Positions 1 through 7,696 of a DNA stretch of 35,600 nt are shown here, piece by piece. Every line of letters starts with the position of its first letter. The first letter of the stretch is position 1. Under the pieces are notes generated by a model. That model did no database searches, was not told the origin of the DNA, and was given only the letters and a program-made list of their open reading frames with translations. The stretch comes from Rhodospirillaceae bacterium (GTDB lineage Bacteria; Pseudomonadota; Alphaproteobacteria; UBA8366; GCA-2717185): assembly GCA_002717185.1 (NCBI GenBank), contig PBDC01000111.1, positions 1-35,600 on the forward strand, written 5' to 3'. The translations under genes and the position numbers were made by a program.

Positions 1-153
1 GCGGCTAGCTGTCAAACCAACCCGAGCTGCGCCATGACCGCCGGGGCGGTCCAGAGCCTGCAACACCAAACCAGGTGTGGCCCAGCGCCGCCGTACCCGC
101 GTCAAACGGCGGAATTCCGCGCGCCGTTTAAGACGCTCGAATGCCGTTCGCAT
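1..153 (-). CDS. rnpA: Ribonuclease P protein component, N-terminal part (cut by window edge)
   Basis: RnpA is the protein subunit of RNase P, which trims the 5' leader of tRNA precursors. Only the first 51 codons are inside the window. They begin MRTAFERLKRRAEFRRL and continue with a basic stretch containing RRRWATPGLVLQ and RVGLTAS, which match the start of the RnpA fold. The ATG at 153 is the only start in this frame after the upstream rpmH stop. The gene lies 15 bp behind rpmH on the same strand, the usual rpmH-rnpA arrangement, and is presumably cotranscribed. The rest of the gene, and probably yidD/yidC, lies to the left. Confidence 0.93.
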   Translation of the reverse strand, partial: MRTAFERLKRRAEFRRLTRVRRRWATPGLVLQALDRPGGHGAARVGLTASR

Positions 154-168
154 AATTGTTCTTTGAGA

Positions 169-303
169 CTAAGCGGACAACCGCTTACGGCCGCGCGCGC
201 GGCGGCGTGCAAGGACCCGGCGACCGGCTTTTGTCGCCATTCGGCTGCGAAACCCGTGACGTCGTTTTCTGACGATCCTACTGGGCTGAAATGTACGCTT
301 CAC
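169..303 (-). CDS. rpmH: 50S ribosomal protein L34
   Basis: This is a 44-residue, strongly basic protein. It starts [18 protein letters not shown] and ends in GRKRLSA, which is L34 over its whole length. A longer reading frame reaches upstream, but the family start is the GTG at 303. That codon is preceded by GGAGAA about 7 bases upstream and by a clear promoter at 341-369. L34 is a structural protein of the large ribosomal subunit. The gene is first in the rpmH-rnpA unit. L34 is extremely conserved in length and sequence, so the call is safe although the gene is small and has a non-ATG start. Confidence 0.96.
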   Translation of the reverse strand: MKRTFQPSRIVRKRRHGFRSRMATKAGRRVLARRRARGRKRLSA

Positions 304-340
304 AAGGATTCTCCGGTTACGCACTTCGTAAGGATGGCGC

Positions 341-369
341 TGTATAAAAGGTGCGATACGGCAAGTCAA
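341..369 (-). promoter_or_regulatory. Sigma70-type promoter of rpmH-rnpA
   Basis: On the minus strand TTGACT (369-364) is followed by a 17-base spacer and TATACA (346-341). Spacing and hexamers are near the sigma70 consensus, as expected for a strong ribosomal-protein promoter. The predicted start site near 334 gives a leader of about 30 bases before the rpmH GTG. Confidence 0.75.
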
Positions 370-508
370 TTAACCTTCGAGACCTTGCACAGCGGTAATG
401 TAGGGCGTTTTATTATGACATAGTAGTATGGGGGCACGCTGAGGTGACTAGCACAAGGGCCTTCCTGCAATAGACAGCAATCCAGTCACCATGTGAAACG
501 AGGGTAGC

Positions 509-1252
509 GTGAGCAAAGAACAAGCAGACAACAACGCAGACGGCGTGAAAGTATTTTCCGCAAGCCGGCTGTGGCCACTGGTGATATTGATTGCTGGTTT
601 CGTTCTGTTCTTCACAACTGGGCTCGATGAATACATTACCTTCGATGCCCTACGCGAACATCGTAGTTGGCTGCTGGACCAGGTTCAGAACAATACGCTT
701 ATTACTGCGATCACATTCATGGCGATCTATATCGTCGCAGTCGCATTCTCCCTGCCAGGCGGCGCTGTTTTGACAATCGTCGGCGGGTTCATGTTTGGTT
801 TGGCGCTTGGTACCACCTTTGTCGTCGTCTCGGCGACGGTTGGCGCTACTGCTCTGTTTCTCGTTGCGAAAACCACAGTCGGGGATGCATTGAAGGCAAA
901 AATGGGCCCCTGGCTGCAGAAAATGGAGCAAGGGTTCCAGGAAAACGCCTTCAACTATTTGCTCGCGATGCGGTTGATCCCGATCTTTCCGTTCTTCGTC
1001 GTCAACTTGGTACCAGCATTCCTGGGCGTGCGGTTGAAAACCTATTTCTTCGCAACACTGTTCGGCATCATTCCCGGGTCGGTCGTCTTCATTCAGGTTG
1101 GGGCCGGTCTCGGCAGCATATTTGACAGCGGTGAAGAATTCTCCACCACTGGAATTTTAACCACCGATGTAGTTCTAGCACTGGTCGGTTTAGCAATATT
1201 ATCTCTGCTACCCATCCTGTATAGAAAATTTAGGCAACGGAATACTTCGTGA
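509..1252 (+). CDS. TVP38/TMEM64 (VTT/SNARE-associated) family inner-membrane protein
   Basis: A 247-residue integral membrane protein of the VTT (DedA-like/TMEM64) family. It has a short cytoplasmic N-terminus and a hydrophobic segment at about residues 23-40. The conserved re-entrant region contains SLPGGAVLTIVGGFMFG (about 86-102), and the second signature is RLIPIFPFFVVNLVPAFLGV (about 149-168). A final transmembrane helix (about 217-235) precedes a basic tail. Relatives are linked to lipid or small-molecule transport and membrane homeostasis, but no substrate can be assigned here. The GTG start at 509 has GAGGG at a suitable distance. The gene stands alone, divergent from rpmH. Confidence 0.85.
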   Translation: MSKEQADNNADGVKVFSASRLWPLVILIAGFVLFFTTGLDEYITFDALREHRSWLLDQVQNNTLITAITFMAIYIVAVAFSLPGGAVLTIVGGFMFGLALGTTFVVVSATVGATALFLVAKTTVGDALKAKMGPWLQKMEQGFQENAFNYLLAMRLIPIFPFFVVNLVPAFLGVRLKTYFFATLFGIIPGSVVFIQVGAGLGSIFDSGEEFSTTGILTTDVVLALVGLAILSLLPILYRKFRQRNTS

Positions 1253-1299
1253 GGATTACAGCGCGTGCAAATAAGCTACTATGACACTGCAATTCGTCG

Positions 1300-1330
1300 A
1301 ACATGATTACATGCTAGTGCAAATCATGTT
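1300..1330. repeat. 9-bp inverted repeat between convergent genes
   Basis: AACATGATT (1300-1308) is perfectly complementary to AATCATGTT (1322-1330) around a 13-base loop, in the short AT-rich gap between two convergent genes. It could be a weak bidirectional terminator or a protein-binding site. No long T-tract follows, so its function is uncertain. Confidence 0.35.
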
Positions 1331-1448
1331 TCTAACAATGTCACCCCTAAATCAAAATTACCCATCGAACAACCCCAGATGGTCGCCATCAAAAACGATT
1401 CTCTTCTGAATTCGAACGACCTTCCGTATCTGTTAAAAAACCAATAAT

Positions 1449-2627
1449 TCAGTCGAGCTGGAGCGTTAGGCTTTTCAGATAAGCTGTCTCTGGCAGTGCG
1501 TGGTGGACCGGATGGTCCGGGCCTGCTCCCGCGGATCGGAGAATCCGGCCCGACCGGCCCACATCTGCCACCCCTTGCTTCACTAGGTCGGTAAACACGT
1601 GCGGCGCCACATTGTGCGAACAGGAAGCCACAAACAGAATTCCCTCCGGCGCGACGAGAGAGGCTGCGAGACGTGTCATCTTGCGGTAAGCACGACTGCC
1701 GCGGCTAAAATCCTTCTTCGACTTCACGAAGGCCGGGGGATCGGCAACGACTACGTCAAAACGTTCCCCCGCTGCGGAGAGCCGCTCCATTTCAGTAAAA
1801 CTATCGCGCTTCACAAACTGACACCTTTCAGCAACAGAGTTACGTGCCGCGGAGGCCGCTGCCATCTCCAAAGCCATGGCGGAACGATCTACCATGACAG
1901 CTTCGGCTGCACCTGCCTTCAGTGCCTGAACTGCGAATCCGCCGCCATAGCAATAAAAATCGATTAACCGACCACCACTGGAGAGCGACGCAACAAATGC
2001 CCGGTTCCGCCGTTGATCGTAGAACCATCCAGTCTTCTGGCCTTGCGTAAAATTCACTGCAAAGTTCGCATCGTTCTCCTGCAAAAAAACCGGGCCCCTA
2101 CTTTCTCCACGCAGCGTTGTAACATCGAGCGGCAGGCCCTCCTGCACGCGACCCCGCGAGTCGTTGCGCAGAATGACTGTCTGCGGCGAAATAGTCCGGT
2201 CTAGCGCATCGAGAATCGCTTCTAGTCGCATGTCCATGCCAACAATGTTGCATTGAACAACAACGGCATCGCCATAACGGTCAACAATCAGGCCAGGCAG
2301 GCCATCCGCTTCGGCATGAACTAGGCGATAGAAGGGTTTTGTGAACAGGCGATCCCGCAGCGCCAAGGCGCGTGCGAACCGCCCTGAAAAGAAATCGATA
2401 TCAGGTATTACACCCGCGGACCGCCCAATCATCCGGCCTATAACCAACGAGTGTGTGTTGAATAACGCAGTTCCATAGATCTCGCCATTGTCGCCAACAA
2501 TCGTGACCGCAGAGCCAGGCGCAATAGGATCGCCGTCGTCTTTCGTCACCTCGTTCGAGAAAATCCAAGGATATCCCGACTTCAGCCGCTTGTGTCGGCC
2601 GGGTAGAAGTTTGACGACTGGGTTCAT
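1449..2627 (-). CDS. Class I SAM-dependent rRNA large-subunit methyltransferase, RlmI-like
   Basis: A 392-residue protein with the RlmI/YccW layout. An N-terminal PUA-like RNA-binding domain begins KLLPGRHKRLKSGYPWIFSNEV (about residues 6-27). A linker precedes a Rossmann methyltransferase domain with FYDQRRNRAF (about 203-212) and the SAM site LIDFYCYGGGFAVQALKAGA (about 221-240). Next come the catalytic-loop motif ADPPAFVKSKK (about 295-305) and a CSHNV motif (about 336-340), whose cysteine fits an m5C mechanism. RlmI methylates a cytosine of 23S rRNA; the exact target is not predictable here. The ATG at 2627 is the family start. It is divergent from panC, with about 160 bp between them. 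Confidence 0.85.
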   Translation of the reverse strand: MNPVVKLLPGRHKRLKSGYPWIFSNEVTKDDGDPIAPGSAVTIVGDNGEIYGTALFNTHSLVIGRMIGRSAGVIPDIDFFSGRFARALALRDRLFTKPFYRLVHAEADGLPGLIVDRYGDAVVVQCNIVGMDMRLEAILDALDRTISPQTVILRNDSRGRVQEGLPLDVTTLRGESRGPVFLQENDANFAVNFTQGQKTGWFYDQRRNRAFVASLSSGGRLIDFYCYGGGFAVQALKAGAAEAVMVDRSAMALEMAAASAARNSVAERCQFVKRDSFTEMERLSAAGERFDVVVADPPAFVKSKKDFSRGSRAYRKMTRLAASLVAPEGILFVASCSHNVAPHVFTDLVKQGVADVGRSGRILRSAGAGPDHPVHHALPETAYLKSLTLQLD

Positions 2628-2785
2628 GCTCTGAGACTACGGAAGAAAGCACACAAACCCCAACGTAAAGTATGGAAAAGGCGCGTTATTGTGCTCTGCA
2701 ACATAATCTGTATTGTGCCGACCGCCCTGAGGGGGCAGATATTGATCATAGGATCAGGTCGCATCTGACGGGAACGCGAAACATA

Positions 2786-3673
2786 ATGGTGAATACCGTG
2801 AAAATCGGTGAAGAGGCGAATACCTTAGAAGTCGTGCGCGATATATCAAGCTTGCGCGCCAAAGTGCACGAGTGGCGACGTCAGGACAAAACCATCGGGC
2901 TGATCCCGACAATGGGCGCGCTGCATAAAGGTCACCTGGCTTTGGTGAAAGCTGCCCTTCACACCTGTGATCACGCGGTAACGACCATTTTCGTCAACCC
3001 GACCCAGTTCGCCCCTAACGAGGATTTCGAAGCCTATCCTCGCGATGAAGCCGAAGACCTAGCAAAGCTGCAAGCACTGTCCGCCGATCTCGCTTTCATC
3101 CCGCCAGTCGAAGAGATGTACGCTAATGGTTTCTCAACTAGCGTTGCTGTATCCGGCTTGACGGAAGGTCTATGCGGCGCAACTCGTCCTCATTTCTTCG
3201 GCGGCGTTGCCACAGTGGTGAGCAAACTTCTGCTGCAAGCGCTGCCGGACAAGGCCTTCTTCGGGGAAAAGGACTATCAGCAACTACAGGTCGTTAGGCG
3301 GATGGCGCGCGACCTGAATATCCCAGTGGAGATCGTCGGCGTGCCGACGGTCCGCGAGGCGGACGGTTTGGCAATGTCCTCGCGCAACTGGTATTTGTCG
3401 CCAAAGGAGCGTGCCGCCGCCCCAACCCTTTACAAAGTGCTGTGTGAGATCGCGGATAAACTGTCCGCCGGTTCGGTAAGCTCGGCAACAACCGCGGCAG
3501 GCCGCATACAATTGGAAGCGGCTGGGTTCAACCCTATCGACTATGTTGAGGTTTGTGACGCAAGCTCTTTGGAGCCGCTAGAAAGGGCTGTCCGCCCGGC
3601 CCGCGTGATCGCGGCTGCCCATCTTGGGCACACGCGGTTGATCGACAATGTGCCTGTCGCCACGCCCAGGTGA
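2786..3673 (+). CDS. panC: Pantoate-beta-alanine ligase (pantothenate synthetase)
   Basis: PanC joins pantoate and beta-alanine with ATP to make pantothenate, a precursor of CoA. The 295-residue protein carries PTMGALHKGH (the HxGH ATP-binding motif), then FVNPTQFAPNEDF for pantoate binding. These are followed by FFGEKDYQQLQ and the KMSKS-like loop MSSRNWYLS. I use the ATG at 2786 because the family starts just before the first beta strand; the frame stays open another 38 codons upstream, but that part has no PanC similarity. The N-terminus is slightly longer than typical. No panB or panD is next to it. It converges with gpt, with 6 bp between the stop codons. Confidence 0.94.
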   Translation: MVNTVKIGEEANTLEVVRDISSLRAKVHEWRRQDKTIGLIPTMGALHKGHLALVKAALHTCDHAVTTIFVNPTQFAPNEDFEAYPRDEAEDLAKLQALSADLAFIPPVEEMYANGFSTSVAVSGLTEGLCGATRPHFFGGVATVVSKLLLQALPDKAFFGEKDYQQLQVVRRMARDLNIPVEIVGVPTVREADGLAMSSRNWYLSPKERAAAPTLYKVLCEIADKLSAGSVSSATTAAGRIQLEAAGFNPIDYVEVCDASSLEPLERAVRPARVIAAAHLGHTRLIDNVPVATPR

Positions 3674-3679
3674 GCAGCG

Positions 3680-4147
3680 CTAACCACGGTCACGAATTGG
3701 TGCCGCATAAGCCAGCTCCACATCCCAAGGAAATAGAATCCAGGTATCCTGGCTGACTTCGGTGACGAAGGTGTCGACCAACGGTCGACCTGCCGGCTTT
3801 GCGTATATTGTCGCGAAATGTGCGTTTGGCAACATCTTGCGGACAACCTGCGCGGTTCGACCCGTGTCCACAAGATCATCTACGATCAACCAGCCAGTGC
3901 CGTCACCATCCGCAGATTTGAGAATATCGATATCGCCATGATCCTTGTGGTCGTATGATGAAATACAGACCGTATCGACCAGACGGACCTCCAATTCCCG
4001 GGCAACAATTGCGGCGGGAACAAGGCCGCCACGTGTTACGGCGACGATCCCTTCGAAGGGGCCAATATCAAGTAACCGCCAGGCGAGTGCTCGCGCATTG
4101 CGGTGCAGCTCCTCCCAGGACACCGGAAATTCTTTCTGCAAAGTCAT
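3680..4147 (-). CDS. gpt: Xanthine (guanine) phosphoribosyltransferase
   Basis: A 155-residue type I phosphoribosyltransferase that makes XMP/GMP from xanthine/guanine and PRPP in purine salvage. Visible motifs are [20 protein letters not shown] (about residues 36-55) and the PRPP-binding loop [15 protein letters not shown] (about 85-99). The downstream [11 protein letters not shown] and WILFPWD segments typical of the bacterial Gpt subfamily (about 118-142) are also present. Length matches E. coli Gpt closely. Its ATG overlaps the stop of the DUF4864 gene by four bases (ATGA), so the two are translationally coupled. Confidence 0.93.
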   Translation of the reverse strand: MTLQKEFPVSWEELHRNARALAWRLLDIGPFEGIVAVTRGGLVPAAIVARELEVRLVDTVCISSYDHKDHGDIDILKSADGDGTGWLIVDDLVDTGRTAQVVRKMLPNAHFATIYAKPAGRPLVDTFVTEVSQDTWILFPWDVELAYAAPIRDRG

Positions 4148-4560
4148 GCAGTCTGGCCCGTCGAGTCAACCAGAATGCATCCAGCAATACGCCAAGTTTC
4201 GTCCAGCTGGCGCTCCATCACGTATAGGGCCAACACCTGTTTGCCCTCCGGCCCAGAAAACAGTACCCGTTGCAATATGCGTCCATTCTTTTCAATTAAG
4301 TCGAGATAGGTCACAGATTGCGACCGATAGACCGGCTGATAGGCCTCTGCTACCATCTTCAGGAAATTAGCCGGTGTGCCAAATATCGCCTGGATATCGG
4401 GACTGGCGAAGGCGAAGGCTGTAGACGCATCGTCGCGCTTAAACGCCTCGAGCTGCGTGTCGATCACATCAACAATGAACGCACGACGCGAGTCTACGGC
4501 CTGCGCTATGAGGCTCGGCAGTAGAAACGCCAAAACGAGGGCAACAAATCTCACCCACAT
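4144..4560 (-). CDS. DUF4864 family exported protein
   Basis: A 138-residue protein whose first 21 residues ([21 protein letters not shown]) look like a cleavable signal peptide. The remainder resembles DUF4864: an alpha+beta fold with [18 protein letters not shown] and [11 protein letters not shown], ending in [11 protein letters not shown]. Function is unknown. I chose the ATG at 4560, with a GGGG stretch just upstream, over the GTG at 4572, because it gives a clean signal peptide. It overlaps gpt by four bases and follows the lipoprotein gene by some 20 bp. Confidence 0.75.
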   Translation of the reverse strand: MWVRFVALVLAFLLPSLIAQAVDSRRAFIVDVIDTQLEAFKRDDASTAFAFASPDIQAIFGTPANFLKMVAEAYQPVYRSQSVTYLDLIEKNGRILQRVLFSGPEGKQVLALYVMERQLDETWRIAGCILVDSTGQTA

Positions 4561-4581
4561 CGGCAACCCCACTGCAGTTCG

Positions 4582-5733
4582 TTAACGCACGTAAATTTGG
4601 ACTTCGTTGGATTCGACTTCCTGACTAGAGCGCGACGACAGCTTGACGCGGTTTGCTGGTAGCCCCATATCGGCCAGCGTACGCAGTACACCTTCCGCGT
4701 TCCGCTTGCTCTGCGTACTGCTCAGTGCCGTCTGCGCGGGGCTACCCCGCTTCGGGCTAACCGCGACAAGATCAAAGGACGCATTCGGCTTGCGCTCCAA
4801 CGCGCGACTTACCGCATTATACAATGCCTGCTGATACTGAATATTGGGTCTATCGAACCGGATCACCACCAGCGCGCGCTCACCGACTGTCGGTCCCGTG
4901 GACTGTTGTGAAGCAGCACTTGCCAGCGCCTGACTCTGCGCGAAAGCTTGGTTCACTAAGCTGGTGCCATAAAGCTCGCCATTCTTCACCGCCAACGACA
5001 TCGTTGTCAGATTGCGTCGTTCATTCGCCACATAAGTTGTCTGCCGTGATACATCTTCACTAAGCTCATTCAACAGACGGTCAACCAACACAATGGTTCG
5101 GTTGACGTCGTCTTCCAATGCCCGCAATTGACGGTGATCTTCATCAACCGCACCGCTCAGTGCAAAAGTTGCGCGCACACTCTCCAGCAACCAGACCGCA
5201 AGGCCCGCCTCTCCCGCTGCATCGTTAGACAGCTTGTCCATACGGCCAAGACCGTCGGCAATCGCCTCCAGTTTCTTCTGTGCCTCGTTCCACTGTTTTA
5301 CTAGCACCGGGTTGCCCGGGGTAGTGCCTACCTGCAGCTTTGAATTCATCGCGGCAACAACCTCGTGATAACGTCGCGAAGAGTTGATGTTCTGCGACGA
5401 TATCTGATTCATCCGCTTATTCAGGCCGCCGACCGAGCGCTGCAATTTACTCAGGTCGTTCTGCATCTGCGTGACCTTGCGACCCACAAAGGTGCCTGTC
5501 GGCTTTCCAGTGGCCGAAGCCTGCTGCAACGCCGTGGTCGTGAAAGTGGGCTTCTGGGGCGCAGCGATATTGATACGCACAGGCGGCGTCGCCTGAACTG
5601 GGGCGGCTGCAAGCTGCGGCAGCCCGGCCGGATCGGACCCGGACAGGGAGGGCCACAAAATATCGTCGGCACCACTACATCCGCTGAGCAATGCAGCACC
5701 GAAAAGAATCATGGAATATTCGCGAAATTTCAT
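4582..5733 (-). CDS. Uncharacterised lipoprotein with coiled-coil region and OmpA-like C-terminal end
   Basis: A 383-residue protein with a lipoprotein signal: MKFREYSMILFGAALLSGC has lipobox L-S-G-C19. A Pro/Ala-rich linker follows (about 30-75), then a long helical, coiled-coil-prone region (about 85-250). The C-terminal domain of about 100 residues contains VVIRFDRPNIQYQQAL and a segment ending SNEVQIYVR, similar in pattern to OmpA/MotB-like domains, with a KRNAEGVLRTLADMGLPANRV helix-strand unit. It is probably anchored in a membrane and faces the periplasm. I chose the ATG at 5733 over a TTG at 5781 because of the lipobox. It may form an operon with the DUF4864 and gpt genes. No specific function is recognised. 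Confidence 0.7.
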   Translation of the reverse strand: MKFREYSMILFGAALLSGCSGADDILWPSLSGSDPAGLPQLAAAPVQATPPVRINIAAPQKPTFTTTALQQASATGKPTGTFVGRKVTQMQNDLSKLQRSVGGLNKRMNQISSQNINSSRRYHEVVAAMNSKLQVGTTPGNPVLVKQWNEAQKKLEAIADGLGRMDKLSNDAAGEAGLAVWLLESVRATFALSGAVDEDHRQLRALEDDVNRTIVLVDRLLNELSEDVSRQTTYVANERRNLTTMSLAVKNGELYGTSLVNQAFAQSQALASAASQQSTGPTVGERALVVIRFDRPNIQYQQALYNAVSRALERKPNASFDLVAVSPKRGSPAQTALSSTQSKRNAEGVLRTLADMGLPANRVKLSSRSSQEVESNEVQIYVR

Positions 5734-5962
5734 TTGGATACTAAGCCCCAAAATCCCCGTAATTCTACCAATCAGACCCAAAAGTCAAGTCCGCAACTAT
5801 TTTAATTTAGTAAAAGCATAGACTTTTGATCTTTTATTACATCTATACTAAAGGAGCGTTATCCGCCGGACAAGCCGCATTTCCTAGCAAGTTTGGACCC
5901 CTTCGCACAACCGCAGCTATTGGGTCTTGCGACGCTGACCCGCATTGAGTAGTTTCCTTCGC

Positions 5963-5980
5963 CGCCGGACTAATCCGGCG
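5963..5980 (+). other. Perfect hairpin 4 bp upstream of tRNA-Arg
   Basis: CGCCGGA (5963-5969), loop CTAA, and TCCGGCG (5974-5980) form a perfect 7-bp stem ending four bases before the tRNA. No T-tract follows, so it is not a standard terminator. If transcribed it lies in the 5' leader of the precursor removed by RNase P. Confidence 0.45.
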
Positions 5981-5984
5981 TCTT

Positions 5985-6061
5985 GCGCCCGTAGCTCAAT
6001 TGGATAGAGCGTCTGACTACGGATCAGGAGGTTGGGAGTTCGAGTCTTCCCGGGCGCGCCA
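5985..6061 (+). tRNA. tRNA-Arg (anticodon ACG)
   Basis: A complete 77-base cloverleaf. The acceptor stem GCGCCCG pairs with CGGGCGC (6051-6057). The D-arm contains GCTC...GAGC. The anticodon stem TCTGA/TCAGG encloses the loop CTACGGA, which gives anticodon ACG. The T-arm is GGGAG/CTTCC with TTCGAGT. The discriminator is G and CCA is encoded (6059-6061). A34 would need deamination to inosine (TadA) to read CGN codons. A short T-run follows directly and could serve as terminator. Confidence 0.97.
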
Positions 6062-6405
6062 TTTTTTCGTTATAAATCATAAATTTACTAGTAGTCGCAC
6101 TTACCGCCGCCTTGGCCATCGATATAAATTACATGGAAAATCTCCCGTATCATGGGAGATTAAGTCACCGCTATTTCAGCGGAATAAAAAAATAGAATGC
6201 TAATCTCTCTTCTAATATTGCAATGAAATACGCACCCTTTCCATCTCGGGCATATATGAACTGTCTCAACAGCCAATAGGCGACATGAAGTATTTGTCCA
6301 GTCCGCGTTTGGAGATTATACTTTTAACCTATAAGGAACAGTGTCACCGAACATTCACATACCTTAACGGTGCGCTTTTATTTAAGATTCCAAAAGCTCT
6401 TCTAA
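6062..6405. other. AT-rich intergenic stretch with a stem-loop, possible terminator
   Basis: This roughly 340-bp gap is visibly more AT-rich than its surroundings and contains no convincing gene. The one clear structure is AATCTCCC (6139-6146), a 7-base loop, and GGGAGATT (6154-6161). Read on the minus strand the stem runs into TTTT, so it could terminate transcription of the minus-strand gene that ends at 6406. The plus-strand reading frame starting at 6000 inside the tRNA is spurious. Confidence 0.4.
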
Positions 6406-7386
6406 TTAAATCATGTGCATTTTTGCGCCATCAAACTCATTGCATACGATAACGCTCGAAACCTTTACCGCGCGCGTGCTGCGCGCTCCGTAGACAGCTC
6501 TATACTTTCCCGTTAGGTAAACATCGTTATGAATAACGCCCGGGGGCATCACGGCTGCCGCCCCAAAGGGTATCTTGAGCGCCGAGAACCAGTACACATC
6601 AGGCGCAACTGCCCTGCCTAGGACCCAATAGCCACCACTCGCATTTACTTGACCAACGGTTTCTAACATCGAATTATTGCTTTCCACCATGGGCTGGTGG
6701 ACGTGCACGATGTCGTGTGTCTCGACGTAAATGCCGCTGCTCGCCAACAAATAATCAAAAGCGTAATTTTCCGTCCTGGCCGAGGTGAACAAAGGCAAGT
6801 GCTCGTCGAAGGCGATCAAATCTCCGTGATGTAATAATTGACAACCGTAGTAAGCGAAGTCCTCGTCTGTCGGGTGGTCGATACAGGGTATGCGAAGGCT
6901 GGTAACTTCACCGGGACTTTTTCCAGTGCGAAGTTCGGCTTTGTCGATTACGGCATCGTCCGCATCGTTAGAAACAAGGAACGCCCCGTTGCGTCCGAAG
7001 AGATTATCTCTGCTATTTTCTTCAGCCGGGGAGGACTCTTTCACCTCTGAAAGTTCCACCCCGGTGATCCAGCGCCCCCGCACCTCTTTGAACAGCTGCG
7101 GCGGCACCTTTTTGTTCGCACCAGCTGCGCTTCGATGCAATTCTTCTGGCGCAATAACTTCCACGTTCAGTTCCTCGAAGCAAGACTGAGCCGGATCCCC
7201 TACCGTTAAAGGATCGAATACATAACGATACGCTTTGCCCTCACTAACCGGTTTTAATTCCGTTACAAAGCTTTCGGTACGCATATAAGCGGTGTCATTT
7301 TTGCGGTGTACCACTAAATGCTGGTACTCAGCAGGGACGGCTCCACCAATTTCTCCATCGTGATAATTCTTGTTGGAGGGGGGCAT
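6406..7386 (-). CDS. Hypothetical protein, possibly cupin-like
   Basis: A 326-residue soluble-looking protein without a signal peptide or membrane segment; I do not recognise its family. The first half is acidic and charged. The second half has features seen in cupin-type beta-sandwiches: several His/Glu in strands (LIAFDEHLPLF, VETHDIVHVHQPMVESNN) and a late PPGVIHNDVYLTGKYRAVYG segment that resembles a second cupin motif. That reading is inference only. The start is ATG 7386 (AGG nine bases upstream); a TTG at 7392 is an alternative. It is flanked by AT-rich spacers and has no operon partner, so recent acquisition is possible. The protein being coding is fairly secure from its length and amino-acid texture. 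Confidence 0.6.
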   Translation of the reverse strand: MPPSNKNYHDGEIGGAVPAEYQHLVVHRKNDTAYMRTESFVTELKPVSEGKAYRYVFDPLTVGDPAQSCFEELNVEVIAPEELHRSAAGANKKVPPQLFKEVRGRWITGVELSEVKESSPAEENSRDNLFGRNGAFLVSNDADDAVIDKAELRTGKSPGEVTSLRIPCIDHPTDEDFAYYGCQLLHHGDLIAFDEHLPLFTSARTENYAFDYLLASSGIYVETHDIVHVHQPMVESNNSMLETVGQVNASGGYWVLGRAVAPDVYWFSALKIPFGAAAVMPPGVIHNDVYLTGKYRAVYGARSTRAVKVSSVIVCNEFDGAKMHMI

Positions 7387-7525
7387 TTGCAACGCCTGCG
7401 TGGTCAGTGATGGAGAGGTACCAAGTAGTGAGTACTGTCACGCAAACAAATGTCTTGGCAAGCCCCTATTAATAAGCGGTTGAACGCACTAACGGAACAC
7501 GCCTGCCCCCATCCGTGGCCCCGTA

Positions 7526-7696
7526 CTACATTCGAAAAGGCTGCGGACGAACTCTATTCGGGCGGGTATCCCACACCAGGAGCGGTCGATCATCATAGAA
7601 GTGGATTTCAAAGATAATATCCCAACCTTTCTTCAGCCCATTAGCCCGTGGCAGCACATCCAGCAACTCGTTGGTCCAATCGATCAACTGGTGTGC
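7526..7696 (-). pseudogene. Coding-like remnant or tiny ORF directly after the sugar dehydrogenase stop
   Basis: Immediately after the TAG that ends the dehydrogenase, the same reading frame stays open for 56 codons to a TAG at 7528-7526. The encoded residues look like real protein: LIDWTNELLDVLPRANG, then GWDIIFEIHFYDDRPLLV and WDTRPNRVRPQPF. No ATG is available; a TTG at 7687 is the only reasonable start and its ribosome-binding site is poor. It may be the degraded end of another gene, a small protein, or a C-terminal extension cut off by a stop mutation. The dehydrogenase already ends where its family normally ends, which argues against the last option. Confidence 0.35.

Noticed and set aside
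34..423. 129-codon plus-strand frame over rnpA/rpmH
   Set aside because: It is antisense to rpmH and rnpA, which are certain, and its residues have no family-like pattern.
5827..5859. TGATCT on the plus strand upstream of tRNA-Arg as another RpoE-type promoter
   Set aside because: The second box and the CG at the required 16-18 base spacing are absent.
7560..7610. TGATCG-N18-TACCCG on the minus strand
   Set aside because: Neither box fits the TGATCY/TAKCTW pattern well, and it lies inside the coding-like remnant with no gene start downstream.
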